Origin: Melastoma dodecandrum
Lineage: Eukaryota > Streptophyta > Magnoliopsida > Myrtales > Melastomataceae
Length of the DNA: 64,000 bases
Direction: 5' to 3'
NCBI GenBank assembly: GCA_029817715.1
Contig: JARUPY010000085.1
Span: 6,820,001-6,884,000, forward strand
Shown here: positions 38,624-49,194 of the stretch, in pieces
How positions within the stretch are numbered: position 1 is the stretch's first letter
Layout of the letters: every line of letters starts with the position of its first letter
Made by a program: the position numbers and the translations under genes
The notes under the pieces: model-generated
Told to the model about the DNA's origin: nothing
Databases searched by the model: none
Seen by the model: only the letters and a program-made list of their open reading frames with translations

Positions 38624-38777
38624 CCGAAAAGGTTAGTGGAGTACCTATTCCAAACATTTTACGAGGGCAGAAACAAAGCGAGGATCGATCAGACAAGGGG
38701 CTTAAGTCGGCTGGTGAGGCTCGGCTGCGTAAGGGTGGTGGTGTTCGTGGCGGAGAGGGATGAACTGAAGAGATTCC
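38624..38777 (+). pseudogene. CXE fragment (tandem partial copy of the preceding gene)
   Basis: About 155 bp strongly resembling positions ~38220-38375 of the preceding CXE-like gene: the GAAAAGGTTAGT start, CGAGGATCGATC, then GCGGAGAGGGATGAACTGAA. It holds only the part coding for KRLVAYLFPTIYDGG to AEKDELK and ends abruptly at the next pseudogene. Confidence 0.85.
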
Positions 38778-38786
38778 GTCTAATGT

Positions 38787-40503
38787 CTTCCAAGAAGAAT
38801 CTTTGTTGCTGCTGATGATCCTTCTGGTGTTGGCGATGGTATGTGGTGTCTACATCTGCTCCATCTGCTTGAAACAAATCCACGTCACCCCTTCAATGTC
38901 CCGAGTTTTCAGTGTCCAAAGTAATAAGAGCTCGTGTCCTGTCCAGAACCCACGGTCGAGCCTTGGGAGATTCCTTACTTGCACTACCCAAAGCCAGAAA
39001 CTTACAGCAGGTGTGTCCCTTGTTGGGATGATACCAGTGGTGTGGTTTTGCTCCTGACCTTGTTGGGTGTACCGGGTGTTTTTTTTTCATTTATTTCTTA
39101 TGTAGGGCTGAATATGCTTGCAATCCCGTGCGAAACTTTGCGATTTTGTAGATGCAGAGATATGGTAGTGGGTGGTTTGATACATTGCTGAACAATCACA
39201 CAAGTTCAAATGGCGAGATTTTCTCAGTTAAGGTTCAGAGGAGTAATGCATCCACCAGAGGCATTGGATAAGATCTATAACCTGGATTTGGTTGAGCTGT
39301 GCTTCAAAGAATGAGTGCACGGCTGCGGTTGGCTTGAAGTGGATGCTCAATCAGGTAAATGCATGTACAGGACAATGTTCTTATTTGTTTGTCATCCTTT
39401 ACCCGTTTCTTCTATAAGTTTTCACTACTACTACACTCTGGATTCCTCAAATCGTTGCCCGTTTTGTGCCAATGGAAGTAATATGTGCCAGCTCAAGTAA
39501 AGATCTCAATATTCTCGTGGAAATTGTACTTTCAACGTTAATTTAGGATTGCAGGCCCCAAATCAGTGACTTCATGAAGTATGGCTGGTGCTCTTTCCAA
39601 TGAGCTCTTAGTGTTTTAGTTTCCAGATTGCATTTTCCTTTGCAGCTTTCCTGCTGTGTTGTCTGGAGATCTGTTTTAGTTTAGAATTGTGTGGATGTCT
39701 GCATAATGGAACTGTATTTTGGGTCGAAACTGAACTTTGATAGTTTTACATTTACGTCGAAATCCTGCCAAAGGGTAATCACTCGTCGAATCTGCGCTAG
39801 CTTAGGCCCCTGATTCTCCTCTCTGCCTGAAGGTGTTGAACGCATGAATTAGAAAAGTGTTGTCTCTCTGCATCTTACCTTATTTCCAGTTGGTGGATGC
39901 AGGGTGTTTTGCAGAATCACGAAGAAATGGTCGATTACTTCAAGACCCAAGGAGTTTCTTCTATTTCCATCTTCAGGAGAAATCTTATACGACGGGTGAT
40001 ATCCGATGACTGCGAGGCCAAACCACTAAATGGCACGCACAAGTCCCATGTGCATTCCCCCCACGAGGTATAGTGCCATTCCTAAAGCATTCTGCTTACT
40101 TCCTCCCGACTTATGCAGCGAAGCACACTTAGCATCGCTGTGTCGATTCCTACAGGCTGCTATCCTAGCCAAATACAAACCCGCAATGAATTCCACGCTG
40201 CTCATTGCCGAGGACGGGGTGAAGAATCGCACAGTAAGATCCCTTTCTCCGTTCTACAAGAATCTGGGTACCACTGGGGAAACCAACTCAAACCCTGTGC
40301 TTCCAAACCATCCCCTGTGCCGCAGAAATTAGTCGAGGTACAAAACTTCCTACGGGTTCCCTCCATGGAGTTCAAGAGTAGGCAGGTGAAGGAAGATACA
40401 CCAAGGCGCGGTATCAGACCATATCAAGAACTGGCAGGAGGTTCAGCAGAAGCTGAAAGGGATGCATTACGAGAGCTTCCTACGCAACGATCATCGGGAA
40501 TAA
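38787..40503 (+). pseudogene. pseudogene of plant sulfotransferase-like P-loop protein (At2g15730-type)
   Basis: Five exon remnants with intron borders still visible: 38791-39010, 39107-39354, 39903-40068, 40156-40233, 40326-40503. It reads MVCGVYICSICLKQI (membrane anchor), PWEIPYLHYPKPETYSR, CNPVRNFAIL then TAG then MQRYGSGWF (sulfate-donor site region), CTAAVGLKWMLNQ, NHEEMVDYFKTQGV, LNGTHKSHVHSP, KNRT, VQNFLRVPSMEFKSRQVK, and HIKNWQEVQQKLKG to the stop. Damage includes a frameshift before CPEP, the TAG in the P-loop region, a frameshift before LDKIYNLD, internal deletions after RRVIS and after STLLI, and a 4-bp insertion (GAAG) after RQVK. Retained introns show it is not a processed copy. 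Confidence 0.88.
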
Positions 40504-41077
40504 CACCCGGTTAGGCTCACTGTACAAAACCGGCTGATTAATTTTGCGAAGCAGTGGTTGGTAAAATTCACATCCCTGATATTATTCAACTGATTCATTC
40601 TTTCTTTATGCTCAATCAATCAATCCTTGTGATTCGGTCTCACTCTGGTCAGCCATATCATCCTGATGTTTTATGCTCCTTCATATTTAACAGCAGACAG
40701 GATTAGCACAGATTAGACCCTCCCCTTTCTTTCCTCCCTTCTTTTTCCTTGTTTCATTTCATATTTCCTAATGGGTGTCTGTCTGACCGACTGTTCATTA
40801 TCTTTTCTTGTCCTATTTTATGTTTGTATTGTCAATGGTGAAGTGAGATAATTCTGGAAGCTAAATCTGGCTTCTGCCCTCAAAATTTTTCAATGTTGGC
40901 CGGCCCAAACCACGCCGCATTTGCATAAATTCAATTTTTCATGCATAAAATCCAAATACCCCATCTGTAAATTATTTCATATGCAGCAGTACATTAACAT
41001 GCAATAATGCATACATTCATTTCTTCCTTCCTCCCCTCGTTTCACATTCCTACAAAGGCTTGGTTCCAATCCCAACA
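40504..41077. other. intergenic, promoter of DUF1645 gene
   Basis: T-rich and pyrimidine-rich sequence. The last ~200 bp would be promoter and leader of the next gene. No gene seen. Confidence 0.5.
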
Positions 41078-42232
41078 ATGGAAGATGCTCTACTTCCTTT
41101 CTCACCACCCCTCCTACCTTCCCCCTTCGCGACTGCTCCGTCTTCCCCACGATTCCGCGAGACTGACGACTTTGCTGTCTACTTCAGCGCCCCGACTAGC
41201 CCTGCCCGTTACTCCACCTCCTCTGCCTCCTTTGTTCCCTTCCGCGGAGAGGAAGAGGGAGAAGCGAAGGACGAGGATCTCGAGTTTGAATTCAGAGGTC
41301 AGCTTGACTTTGCCCGGCAATCTGCTTTCGCCGAGGAGCTGTTTGGGAATGGCAGCTGGATTCGTCCCCGGAAGCCCCCTCTTCCCTTGCAAAACGACGG
41401 GGCTCTTCATGCCGCTGGTATTGTCTCTCCGAGAAGACATCATGAGGTAACCCACGGGGTTCCATCATGCAAGATCACGTCGCCTGTGAATTCTGGATGC
41501 AATCCTGTTGAGGCCGCAGCCATAGGAATTGGCCAGTATGACGAAGAAGATGATGAAGAAGAAGAAAAGGACGAAGCAGAAGAAGGACAAGAGGCTCCCC
41601 TGATGCACAGTTACCACCGAGGGAGAAATCGGAAGGCCGTCCAGGGTGGTTCAGTTTCGAGGAGGGAGACGAGATCGTTGCCGCCCCCCAGACTATCGGA
41701 TGTCATATTCGACAACAGCTTCGAAGACGAGAGCGTGGAAGGGAGGGAAAGAGAAATGAAGGTGGAGACAAGAGCGACCCCGTATCTGGCCCGACTGATG
41801 TGGGTTTTCGGAAACACACAGGGGTACGGATGCAAAAGGTGGCGGCTGAGGGATCTGCTGCTGTTCCGGAGTGTGTCTGAAGGGACCGGGACTGGGACCA
41901 GAAACCGACGCAGCAAGGATGATGCCTTGACGAGGCGTGAGGAAGACACGGTGAGTAGCAGTAGCCAGTGGAGCTGGATGGCAAGGGACAGTTTCCGGTC
42001 GAATGAGGGCAGTGCCGGGTCAACGTCGAGGAGCAACAGAGCGAGGCAGGGCACGGCGGGCGGTGCTAACAGTTTGGAGTTGCATTACACGAAGAACAGG
42101 GCGGCAACAGAGGAGATGAAGAGGAAGACGAACTTGCCGTACAGGCAAGGCGTGCTGGGTTGCCTGGGGCTGGGAGGGGGCGTCGGCCGGGAGATGGTTC
42201 GAGGGGTCGGGTCTTTGACACGTGGGCAATGA
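41078..42232 (+). CDS. DUF1645 family protein
   Basis: Intronless, 384 aa from ATG 41078; the frame upstream has only a TTG. Family hallmarks are FAVYFSAPTSPARYS near the N-terminus, the DLEFEFRGQLDF block, Asp/Glu-rich (EEDDEEEEKDEAEE, residues ~155-175) and Ser/Arg-rich parts, and a conserved basic block KRWRLRDLLLFRSVSEG. The C-terminus has LPYRQGVLGCLGL. Plant-only family; rice SGL/OsSGL and relatives affect grain size and stress tolerance, but the biochemical role is unknown. Nuclear placement is plausible from the basic clusters. Confidence 0.88.
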   Translation: MEDALLPFSPPLLPSPFATAPSSPRFRETDDFAVYFSAPTSPARYSTSSASFVPFRGEEEGEAKDEDLEFEFRGQLDFARQSAFAEELFGNGSWIRPRKPPLPLQNDGALHAAGIVSPRRHHEVTHGVPSCKITSPVNSGCNPVEAAAIGIGQYDEEDDEEEEKDEAEEGQEAPLMHSYHRGRNRKAVQGGSVSRRETRSLPPPRLSDVIFDNSFEDESVEGREREMKVETRATPYLARLMWVFGNTQGYGCKRWRLRDLLLFRSVSEGTGTGTRNRRSKDDALTRREEDTVSSSSQWSWMARDSFRSNEGSAGSTSRSNRARQGTAGGANSLELHYTKNRAATEEMKRKTNLPYRQGVLGCLGLGGGVGREMVRGVGSLTRGQ

Positions 42233-43251
42233 ATGATCCAAGGCAACCCCCCCCGGTTCGGGTTTCATATTTGTTTTAGGAAGGAATGTCCGTCCATTGA
42301 GATTCCGATCCTGTTGCCCAAGTGTTTCTCGAATGCGTCCACTATAAATTACATTTTGTTTTTGTCTTGGATTGGATTCGTTGTTATGCTTTTAACTTAT
42401 TGAAAATTTGTCTCCCTATATTTGTGGTCAATAGTTATTGGCAATGGGCAGTTCCAATGCCCACGACTGCTGTTCCGAGATTGGGCAACGACTGAATTGT
42501 AAAGGGGTTTCTATAGCATCATCACCTCACCCCCAAAGCAAATGGCCTTCTTTTTCCCAACTCTTTCCTTTTTCGGGGAACCGGGGTCGTTGTACTGCTA
42601 GCTGTTCAATTTTATAATTAAAAAAAAAAGAAGTTTTTCTATCTTACATAAATGGCGTTGCTTTCCGATCAGCTAGGAATTCTTTAAATTTGTTAAATCC
42701 TGTCATCTTCCCAGCCGAAAAACATGACTTTTCGTAAAGAAATAAATGGTTGGGGCAGCAAAAAGCAAAGAAAAAAGGGTCTTCAGCACGTGTCTGTGTT
42801 CGTACCCACATCGTATTTACTCTCGCCCACCACACGAATTGGGTACGTCCTTCCGAGCCCCCCAGATGCTGCCCGGTTGCCCCCGCGACCCACCCACCCG
42901 ACTGATGACACGAAGTCGATGATGCCCCCCCCCTTCCGCCAGGCCCTAAATATATAATTGGGTCAGGCCCACACTCATACATGGGCCGGGCCTCTCCATA
43001 TAAGGGGGGCCAACACACCACTCCATATATGGGGTGGGGGACAATTTTGCTGGGAGGTGGTTAACATTACACAAGAAGCACTTGTACAAAATGTTGAAAA
43101 TCTGCCTCCTAAAAATCATAATCGTCCTCTTTGAGATCTCTAACACTCGAAGCCTAATGTCATATAGATTACAGACCCACTCACTCACCCCAAGCTTTTT
43201 CTACTGCAAATCATCCTCCACAGTCCCCGCCCCACCACGAGTCCCTTCCTT
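42233..43251. other. intergenic between convergent genes
   Basis: Contains C-rich runs (42247-42255, 42927-42935) and A-rich words. It holds the 3' UTRs of the DUF1645 gene and, from the right, of the HARBI1-like gene. Nothing else supported. Confidence 0.5.
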
Positions 43252-44586
43252 CTATCTCGACGACGACAGCCGCTCGTGCAAGTCGTCCGCCAGGGCATGC
43301 CTCAGGTTCTGCCCTTGGTAATACAACAGCTTCTCGCTCTCTAGTATCCTGACGGCCGGACCTATTTCATCCGGCTCCCTTCCCGTCTCTGGCTCCGGCT
43401 CCCGAGCTATCTGGCACAGGTTGTGCAGCACGCAACATGCCACGATTGTCTGCGGTACGTGGTTGATCCCCACGTCTAAGTCCTCTAGTATCTTCCACCT
43501 CCCCTTCAGTAATCTGATCGCATCCACCACCGCCGACCTCCCTTTCATCAGCATCGCGTCGAACAGGTTCTGGGCTGGGCTGCCTGTCCCCTTGGCATTG
43601 AAGGGGGTCATCAGGAATGGCATCAGGGGGAAACACCAGTCCCCCACTATGTAAGGGCGGACATGGTGTCCCCTTACGCTGATCGATTTGTCCCAGACAA
43701 TGTCCCCCGAGGTCAGCCTGTGATATAACAAGCTGTCCCGGAAGTGGGCGGCATCGTTGACGCCCCCGGGGGCCTTGACACAGACGTCCCAGAAGATCTT
43801 CTTGTGGTCCGCGACTACCTGGAGCAAAACAGCATCGTGACCATACTTGCACCTGAAGGAAGGGGAGTTACCGGTGCGGCTGCGGGGGGCACGGCGGAGC
43901 TTGACAGGGGAGGTGTCGATGGCGCCGCAGACATTGGGGAGGGAAGTCAGGTGCTGGAAATACTCGGTGGACTCGAGCAGGCGGCGGCGGGCGAGAGGGA
44001 TCTTGATGAATTCCGGGTAGAGCTTTGTGGCGAGCAGACGGGTGATCATGTTGGTGATCTTGGATATAAGGAAGGGGTCGATGGAGGAACGGGAGGAGAG
44101 GGAGGAGAGGGAGAGGGAAGGCTGGGAGAGGCGGGAGAGGACGAGGGCGACTGCATAATCAGGGGGGAGGGAGAGGTTGGAGGCGGAGATGAAGGGGCGG
44201 AGCTTGTCGACGACGGTGGTGAAGACTGGGTAGGAGAGGCCGAAGAGGGAACGCCAGCGGGAGTCGCGGAGGTGGGGCTCGCGGGACCAGATGTGGTCGG
44301 TGGAGAGGGCACGGAAGGCGGAGACGGTGAAGTCGGAGGTTTTGGGAGGGGAAGGGAGGGGTTTGCGAGGGGAGGGTTGAGGGTGGGAGAGGAAGGAGAG
44401 GACGGAGGCGAGGGTGAGGAGGAGGAGAGGGGCGGCAGAGGAGGAGGAGGAGGAGGAGAGGAGGGAGGATGGGTTGGTGGTGGAGGAAGGGGAGGCTGTG
44501 GTCGAGGTCAGGAGGGAGGTGGTCGGGTCGAGGTGGTTGTGGAGCTGGATCAGGTTTGAAAGCAGTATCAGCATCGATTGATCCAT
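43252..44586 (-). CDS. domesticated PIF/Harbinger transposase, HARBI1-like nuclease
   Basis: Intronless, 444 aa. The C-terminal two thirds is a DDE_Tnp_4 domain: GAIDTSPVKL (first Asp), CVKAPGGVNDAAHFRDS (second Asp), GDWCFPLMPFLMTPF, then SAVVDAIRLLKGRWKILEDL. The third acidic residue of Harbinger transposases normally sits in a VERAFGxLKxR motif as Glu; here it is Asp (VVDA). The N-terminus is Ser/Pro-rich with a Leu-rich start. No terminal inverted repeats or ORF2 (Myb/SANT) partner are seen nearby, and related single-exon genes are conserved in many plants. So this is a host gene derived from a transposase. Some relatives (ALP1) act in chromatin complexes; I infer no transposition. Confidence 0.85.
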   Translation of the reverse strand: MDQSMLILLSNLIQLHNHLDPTTSLLTSTTASPSSTTNPSSLLSSSSSSSAAPLLLLTLASVLSFLSHPQPSPRKPLPSPPKTSDFTVSAFRALSTDHIWSREPHLRDSRWRSLFGLSYPVFTTVVDKLRPFISASNLSLPPDYAVALVLSRLSQPSLSLSSLSSRSSIDPFLISKITNMITRLLATKLYPEFIKIPLARRRLLESTEYFQHLTSLPNVCGAIDTSPVKLRRAPRSRTGNSPSFRCKYGHDAVLLQVVADHKKIFWDVCVKAPGGVNDAAHFRDSLLYHRLTSGDIVWDKSISVRGHHVRPYIVGDWCFPLMPFLMTPFNAKGTGSPAQNLFDAMLMKGRSAVVDAIRLLKGRWKILEDLDVGINHVPQTIVACCVLHNLCQIAREPEPETGREPDEIGPAVRILESEKLLYYQGQNLRHALADDLHERLSSSR

Positions 44587-45481
44587 CCTCCCAACCTCCT
44601 CCCTCCCTCCCTGCGGCTCTGCCTGATTTTAGGGTTTCTTTGGAGAAGGAGACAGCTACTGCAGCCGCCCACGGTGGCCGCCGCCCACCCCACTCCACCC
44701 TCCATTCATTTATTTATTCATTCCCTCTCCCTCCCTTCATTCGATAATATTAACCCCACTTTAATAGATTAAAATAATTAAATTACATTTCGCGGCTGAC
44801 TTCACAATAAGTAAGCCAACCCTAGCTTTTCCTTTTCCTATTTTCCTGCCCGGAACGAAGGAAAAACCCTGTCCCCTCTCGGTTTCTCCATCCGTCGCCT
44901 CCGGGGCCGCCCCGCCCCCTCCCCCCTCACTCCGGCTATCGACTAAGGTCAGCGATTCCTTGCTTTTTCCTTGTCTGTTTTGTATGCGGATTCCGGTTTA
45001 TGTTTCGTCCTGGACGGAGTGGCCTCGGAGCAGTGATGTTGGTGAGGAAGGCCACTGATCGTTCCTCGGCCTTCCTGGATATATGTCGAGAGAGAGAGAG
45101 AGAGGAGACGTGACGGATGCAGGATTAGTTCTTCTTAGGGTTGTGATTTCCATTTAATGTTGTTCCTGCTATTAGGAAGGTCTACGGTACTGTGTTTTGT
45201 TTCGCCTATCATCATGTTTCTCTCAGCCGGATCTTCATTGAACGCGGCTGGAATGTAGTGACTTCGTCGTCCATGATTTGGGCTTAATGGGATTGAGTCG
45301 TGTTCGTTGTTGTAATTTGGAGGAAGGTCTTCACGGAAGGTGTTTTGTTGTCCATTGCCTTCCGCCTTTAGCTTGTTTTCTTTTTGCGGCTCATGGTCCT
45401 TGTGCTTGTTCTGCTTTCTCAGGAAAGAAGCATCGTTGGAGCCGTACTTGAAGTATATATGCTGCTTCCAGTTTCTTGGTA
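44587..45481. other. divergent promoters and 5' UTR intron
   Basis: Between the minus-strand HARBI1-like gene and the plus-strand Lys-rich gene. The right half looks like a leader with an intron (donor AAGGTCAGCG at ~44946; an acceptor near 45421). It contains a (GA)n tract (45087-45104). Confidence 0.4.
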
Positions 45482-46465
45482 ATGAAGACAGTTTCGGCCA
45501 GGATTGTCTCTTCAAAGCCAATATCCCTCTCCAGAGCCGCTAAATTCCTCTCCAACTTTGTCGAGTGTGACAATGGTGCTTCCCGTGCAATCAGTACTTA
45601 TCTTCGGCACAGCTGTGATGCATTCAACGAGTTGTCGGAGTTCCATAAGAAGCTGAAGTCGTCCTGTTCTGATCGGAAGAGCAATCGTTCTTATGCAAGT
45701 TCTGGCATTTCTAACTTTCAAATCGAGCACAGTTCATTGTCTGCTCAGAGCTCTGAAGGCGGGAAAAGGAAGGGAAAGAACAGGAAGGACGAAGCAGACA
45801 TTGGGGTCAACAGAAGTGAAAGTGTGCTGAGAAATTCCCATGGAGGGAAATCAGAGAATGGTTTCGTGGAAAATTTGGCTAATAGTGTCGAGGACAATTC
45901 TGAAGCCATGACTGACAATAAGAAGCGAAAGAAGAAGCATGCGCAGAAGGACCGAGACGACGAGTCAGCCGAAAATGGGGGCAATGCTCGGGAGAAAGAT
46001 GCAGAAGGTGTTAGCAAAAGTCTTGGGGAAGGTGTTGGCGATGATTTATCGGAAAAATCGATTGAGAAAAAGGGAATGAATAAGAAGAAAAAGGAGATAA
46101 AAGGGGGAGAAGAAGATGATGTTGGCATGCGACCAAATGATGCAGGCAAGAAAGAGGCTTCTGAGGAGAAGTATGAAGGCAATGTTTCCACAGAACTGGA
46201 AAAAGAAGCTGCGGTCGAGTTGCCCGAGTCAGGGACAAAGAAAAGTAAGAGGAAGAAAAAGGGGGACGAAGGTCGTGACAGTTTGCCGTGGAATGGCGTA
46301 AGCAAGGGAGAGGGGGAAGTCTCTGAGGCAAAGCCGGGATCCGAAGAGGGCAAGAAGGAGAAAAGGAAAAAGAGAAAGATCGAAGAAGCTGCAGTAAGTT
46401 CGGAGGTGGTCAATGGTTCAACGGGACACAGAAACAAGAAGGCAAAGATAAGGATGGCCGATTGA
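45482..46465 (+). CDS. Lys/Glu-rich protein, probably nucleolar
   Basis: Single exon, 327 aa from ATG 45482; the frame upstream opens only with TTG. Residues 1-60 form a conserved-looking helical head (RAAKFLSNFVECDNG, then STYLRHSCDAFNELSEFHKK). The rest is highly charged, with repeated KKKRK-type clusters (DNKKRKKKHAQK, KKSKRKKKGDE, KKEKRKKRKIEE), alternating with acidic stretches. That composition is typical of nucleolar or ribosome-assembly proteins; there is no recognisable catalytic domain. I do not know its function. The antisense open frame is a codon-bias shadow. Confidence 0.75.
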   Translation: MKTVSARIVSSKPISLSRAAKFLSNFVECDNGASRAISTYLRHSCDAFNELSEFHKKLKSSCSDRKSNRSYASSGISNFQIEHSSLSAQSSEGGKRKGKNRKDEADIGVNRSESVLRNSHGGKSENGFVENLANSVEDNSEAMTDNKKRKKKHAQKDRDDESAENGGNAREKDAEGVSKSLGEGVGDDLSEKSIEKKGMNKKKKEIKGGEEDDVGMRPNDAGKKEASEEKYEGNVSTELEKEAAVELPESGTKKSKRKKKGDEGRDSLPWNGVSKGEGEVSEAKPGSEEGKKEKRKKRKIEEAAVSSEVVNGSTGHRNKKAKIRMAD

Positions 46466-47158
46466 GAACACCGTGATGTGAGTAATTAACTCCTCCTCCT
46501 CCAGCTTCCTTGGTATGATTTTGGTTGGGTAGGTTGGAGCATTTTATATGGCAACTGGGGGCCATAAATTCTTTCCCTCCTACGTTTGCGTCGTCTTACA
46601 TCCATCTCTGCATGGATTCTTTACTTGGGTGGGGTGGGGAACGCCTCCTTGGGAGATTCGAGTATAGGGGCCACCGACAGATGGAACCCTGGCGTTGCTC
46701 TGTAAGAAAACCATTGGCAGAATCCGGCAAAAGAGAGAAAAGAACCGCATAATTTCCTCGCAATAGCTGGTCTTTTACCTTTGGCGTGGTCTGATTGTCT
46801 TCTCAGGGTTGGGAAAATGCCATTGCCATTACATTTGTAGATACTCTCATTAAATCTGTACTTACGCGCCCATCCCATGCCACGTGTCCAAAACCCAAAA
46901 CCAGGAATTTACCGCGAAACCACGAGCGCTTCCCTTTTTCTTAACCTTTCTTCTTTTCCCGGACAGCCAGCCACATCCAGAGGGAGGGAAGGATGACCTC
47001 CTCGCTCACGTCCTAACTGTTGTTCCTCTCCATTATATTCCGCTTTGTTCTCGAGCAACCGTTTCTTGCTTCGCGAGGTTTCGGGATTTGTCCTTCTTCT
47101 AGAAGTTTAGGTTTCGGTTACTGTGGAACAGGGAAGTGGTTTCGTTCGCCAATCATCC
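46466..47158. other. intergenic
   Basis: 3' UTR of the Lys-rich gene, then the promoter and leader of the RING gene. No gene seen. Confidence 0.5.
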
Positions 47159-49194
47159 ATGGCGGAGAAGGAAGCTCTTGTCGCCGTCGGCGGTGGGCCG
47201 GCGGGGAGGGACCGGAGGCTCGACTCGCCTCCTCTCGACGATGTCTGCCCCATCTGCTTCTGCGATTTCTCCATTCCCTGTAGGACTGTCTGCGGTCACT
47301 GGTATTGCGGTGCGTCTTCTTTTTGTTTTCGTCCCTACTGTTGACTTCGGTTCTCCGCCGAGCTGGTTTTATCCCAAGGTTTTAGTGATGTTCCCGGTGG
47401 TTTCGTCGGAGTTGAACTTTTGGGAGGAACGGCACGGTGATCCGATTTTGTGCCATTTCGAGCCAACGTCGACGACATCGGGGTTTCTTTTTATTGCATT
47501 GGACTTGTTTGATCTAGATTTTCAGCTTCGTGTTTTTCTGTCCATTGTTTTTGCGTGGCGTGTAATTTTCAGCTGAAGCTACGCAACATCGAGATGATTT
47601 TTTTTTTTTGCTGTGGTGTTCACTAGATTCTTTTCATCAATCATCATCACGAATATTTTTTTTTTGTACCTTTGTTAGACTTGTCGGATAAGAGTTTTTG
47701 TCAGGCTTTTGCTCTTGATCTGGTTTCGGGATGATTCTGTGTGATTCTTTTGTGTTCGGGAGGTTTTCTTCCAGTGGCTGAGACTTGAAGTTCATTAATC
47801 TGCGATATGTTGCTTGAATGTAGTTCTGCCATGAGTTGTGTAATTCCTTTGTTTTGGCATGCAGGAAGTTGTATTCTGCAACTGTGGAAGTATACGGCGT
47901 CATCGAGCCCTTGTAAATGCCCTATGTGCTCTAGGAAGATTAACAGACTGATGCCTTTAGATACACTGAAGGATCAACGGGAAGATGATGTTATCAAGGT
48001 TCTGAAAGAAGTACATAGTTATAATCTCCTTCATGTTGGTGGAGCTCGAGGACTTATTCAGGTTTGCATGAATAGTTCAATTGAGGTGTTCTTTATGCTT
48101 GGTGGTTACAGAGAAACAACATTTCCTTTTTCCTTACTGTGGCATTTGTTTCCTTGATTTGATAGAAAGCAAGCCAGATTCCATTCTACCTCAAGGCATA
48201 TGTTGTTGGCGTCATGGATCCAGATCGTCCCCATCCTCATTTTTCTGAAATCCGTCTTGTAGCTGTAAGTTACCCGGCAACTATGGATTTCCCCCTTATG
48301 AGAGAAAATTATCCATCATCTTCACGCCTGTTCTGTGGTAGATGTCTGAATACGATCCAAATCACCGTTTGGCGTATCATGTGCCATTGTGTGCCACTGT
48401 GTTCTCATGGGCAAATATTGTTCAAATTAACTGTATCTTGCCATTTGTGTAATACTTTTATCGTTATTTTACAGTTGCTTCAAATGTACTGGCTTAACTA
48501 GGGGACAGTAAAATGGAGGGGGCCATTGTAATGTCAATAACCTCGTGTCTTTTGTCTCTCTGACCTCGCAGATGTTACTCAGTGCCCTTTACATGGCAAC
48601 GCCGTTTGACTTTATCCCAACTGGTGAGACCCTTGAACTAATTTAAGATTGTTAACCGTGTACTTGCTGAAAGCCCACAATTATCTGAAAGGGTGCCATT
48701 ATTTACGTATGAATCATTGCTTCAATTGATCTTGGTCTGTTAGAAGCTTCGCATTTGTATCATGAATAGAGACTTTGCATTCTCATTAACATGATGCAAG
48801 TGTTAAGCTGATTGTGCAGAATCCTTTCCCTTTTGTATTGAACAATACACTAACCATTCACTTCTTGCTTAATCCTTTGCTCTTCCACCCCATCACTAAT
48901 GCCCCTTTATCACCGTTTGCGAATAGTTTTCCACATTTTATATTTTTCGGTTTCTCCTAAACATTGAAATGTGTGCATCTGGTTTACTTGTTATGGCCGC
49001 TTCTTTCAGACGACTGGAATTTCGAATCTGAGCTCTTAGTATTTTGTTTTTATCTTTGTACAGGAAAAATCAGCGTTGTGCGTATGTTCGACTTTGTTGC
49101 CCTTCTCTTGTTTGTCTTTCTTCGTCTGATTGGCATCTTCCGAAGGCGACGGCTCGCCCGGCGTGTGAGAGAACTGGCTCACAGCGAATTCTAA
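47159..49194 (+). CDS. RING-type E3 ubiquitin ligase, RNF170-like (RING + DUF1232)
   Basis: Five exons: 47159-47309, 47865-48061, 48166-48264, 48572-48623, 49064-49194, joining in frame to 209 aa. A RING finger starts at residue ~30: CPICFCDF, CRTVCGHWYC, then CILQLW and CPMC, a C3HC4 layout with all eight zinc ligands. A C-terminal DUF1232-like part follows (LLSALYMATPFDFIPTG), and a last hydrophobic segment (FVALLLFVFLRLIGIF) ending in a basic tail. This is the layout of RNF170, an ER-membrane E3 that in animals degrades IP3 receptors. Plants lack those receptors, so the substrate here is unknown. Start ATG is the first in the exon. Confidence 0.92.

Noticed and set aside
43744..44559. 271-aa Gly/Glu-rich plus-strand reading frame
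   Set aside because: Fully antisense to the conserved HARBI1-like gene; it arises from the GC-rich codon use of that gene.
45745..46437. 230-aa Ser/Phe-rich minus-strand reading frame
   Set aside because: Antisense shadow of the Lys/Glu-rich gene (Lys and Glu codons read backwards as Phe, Leu and Ser).
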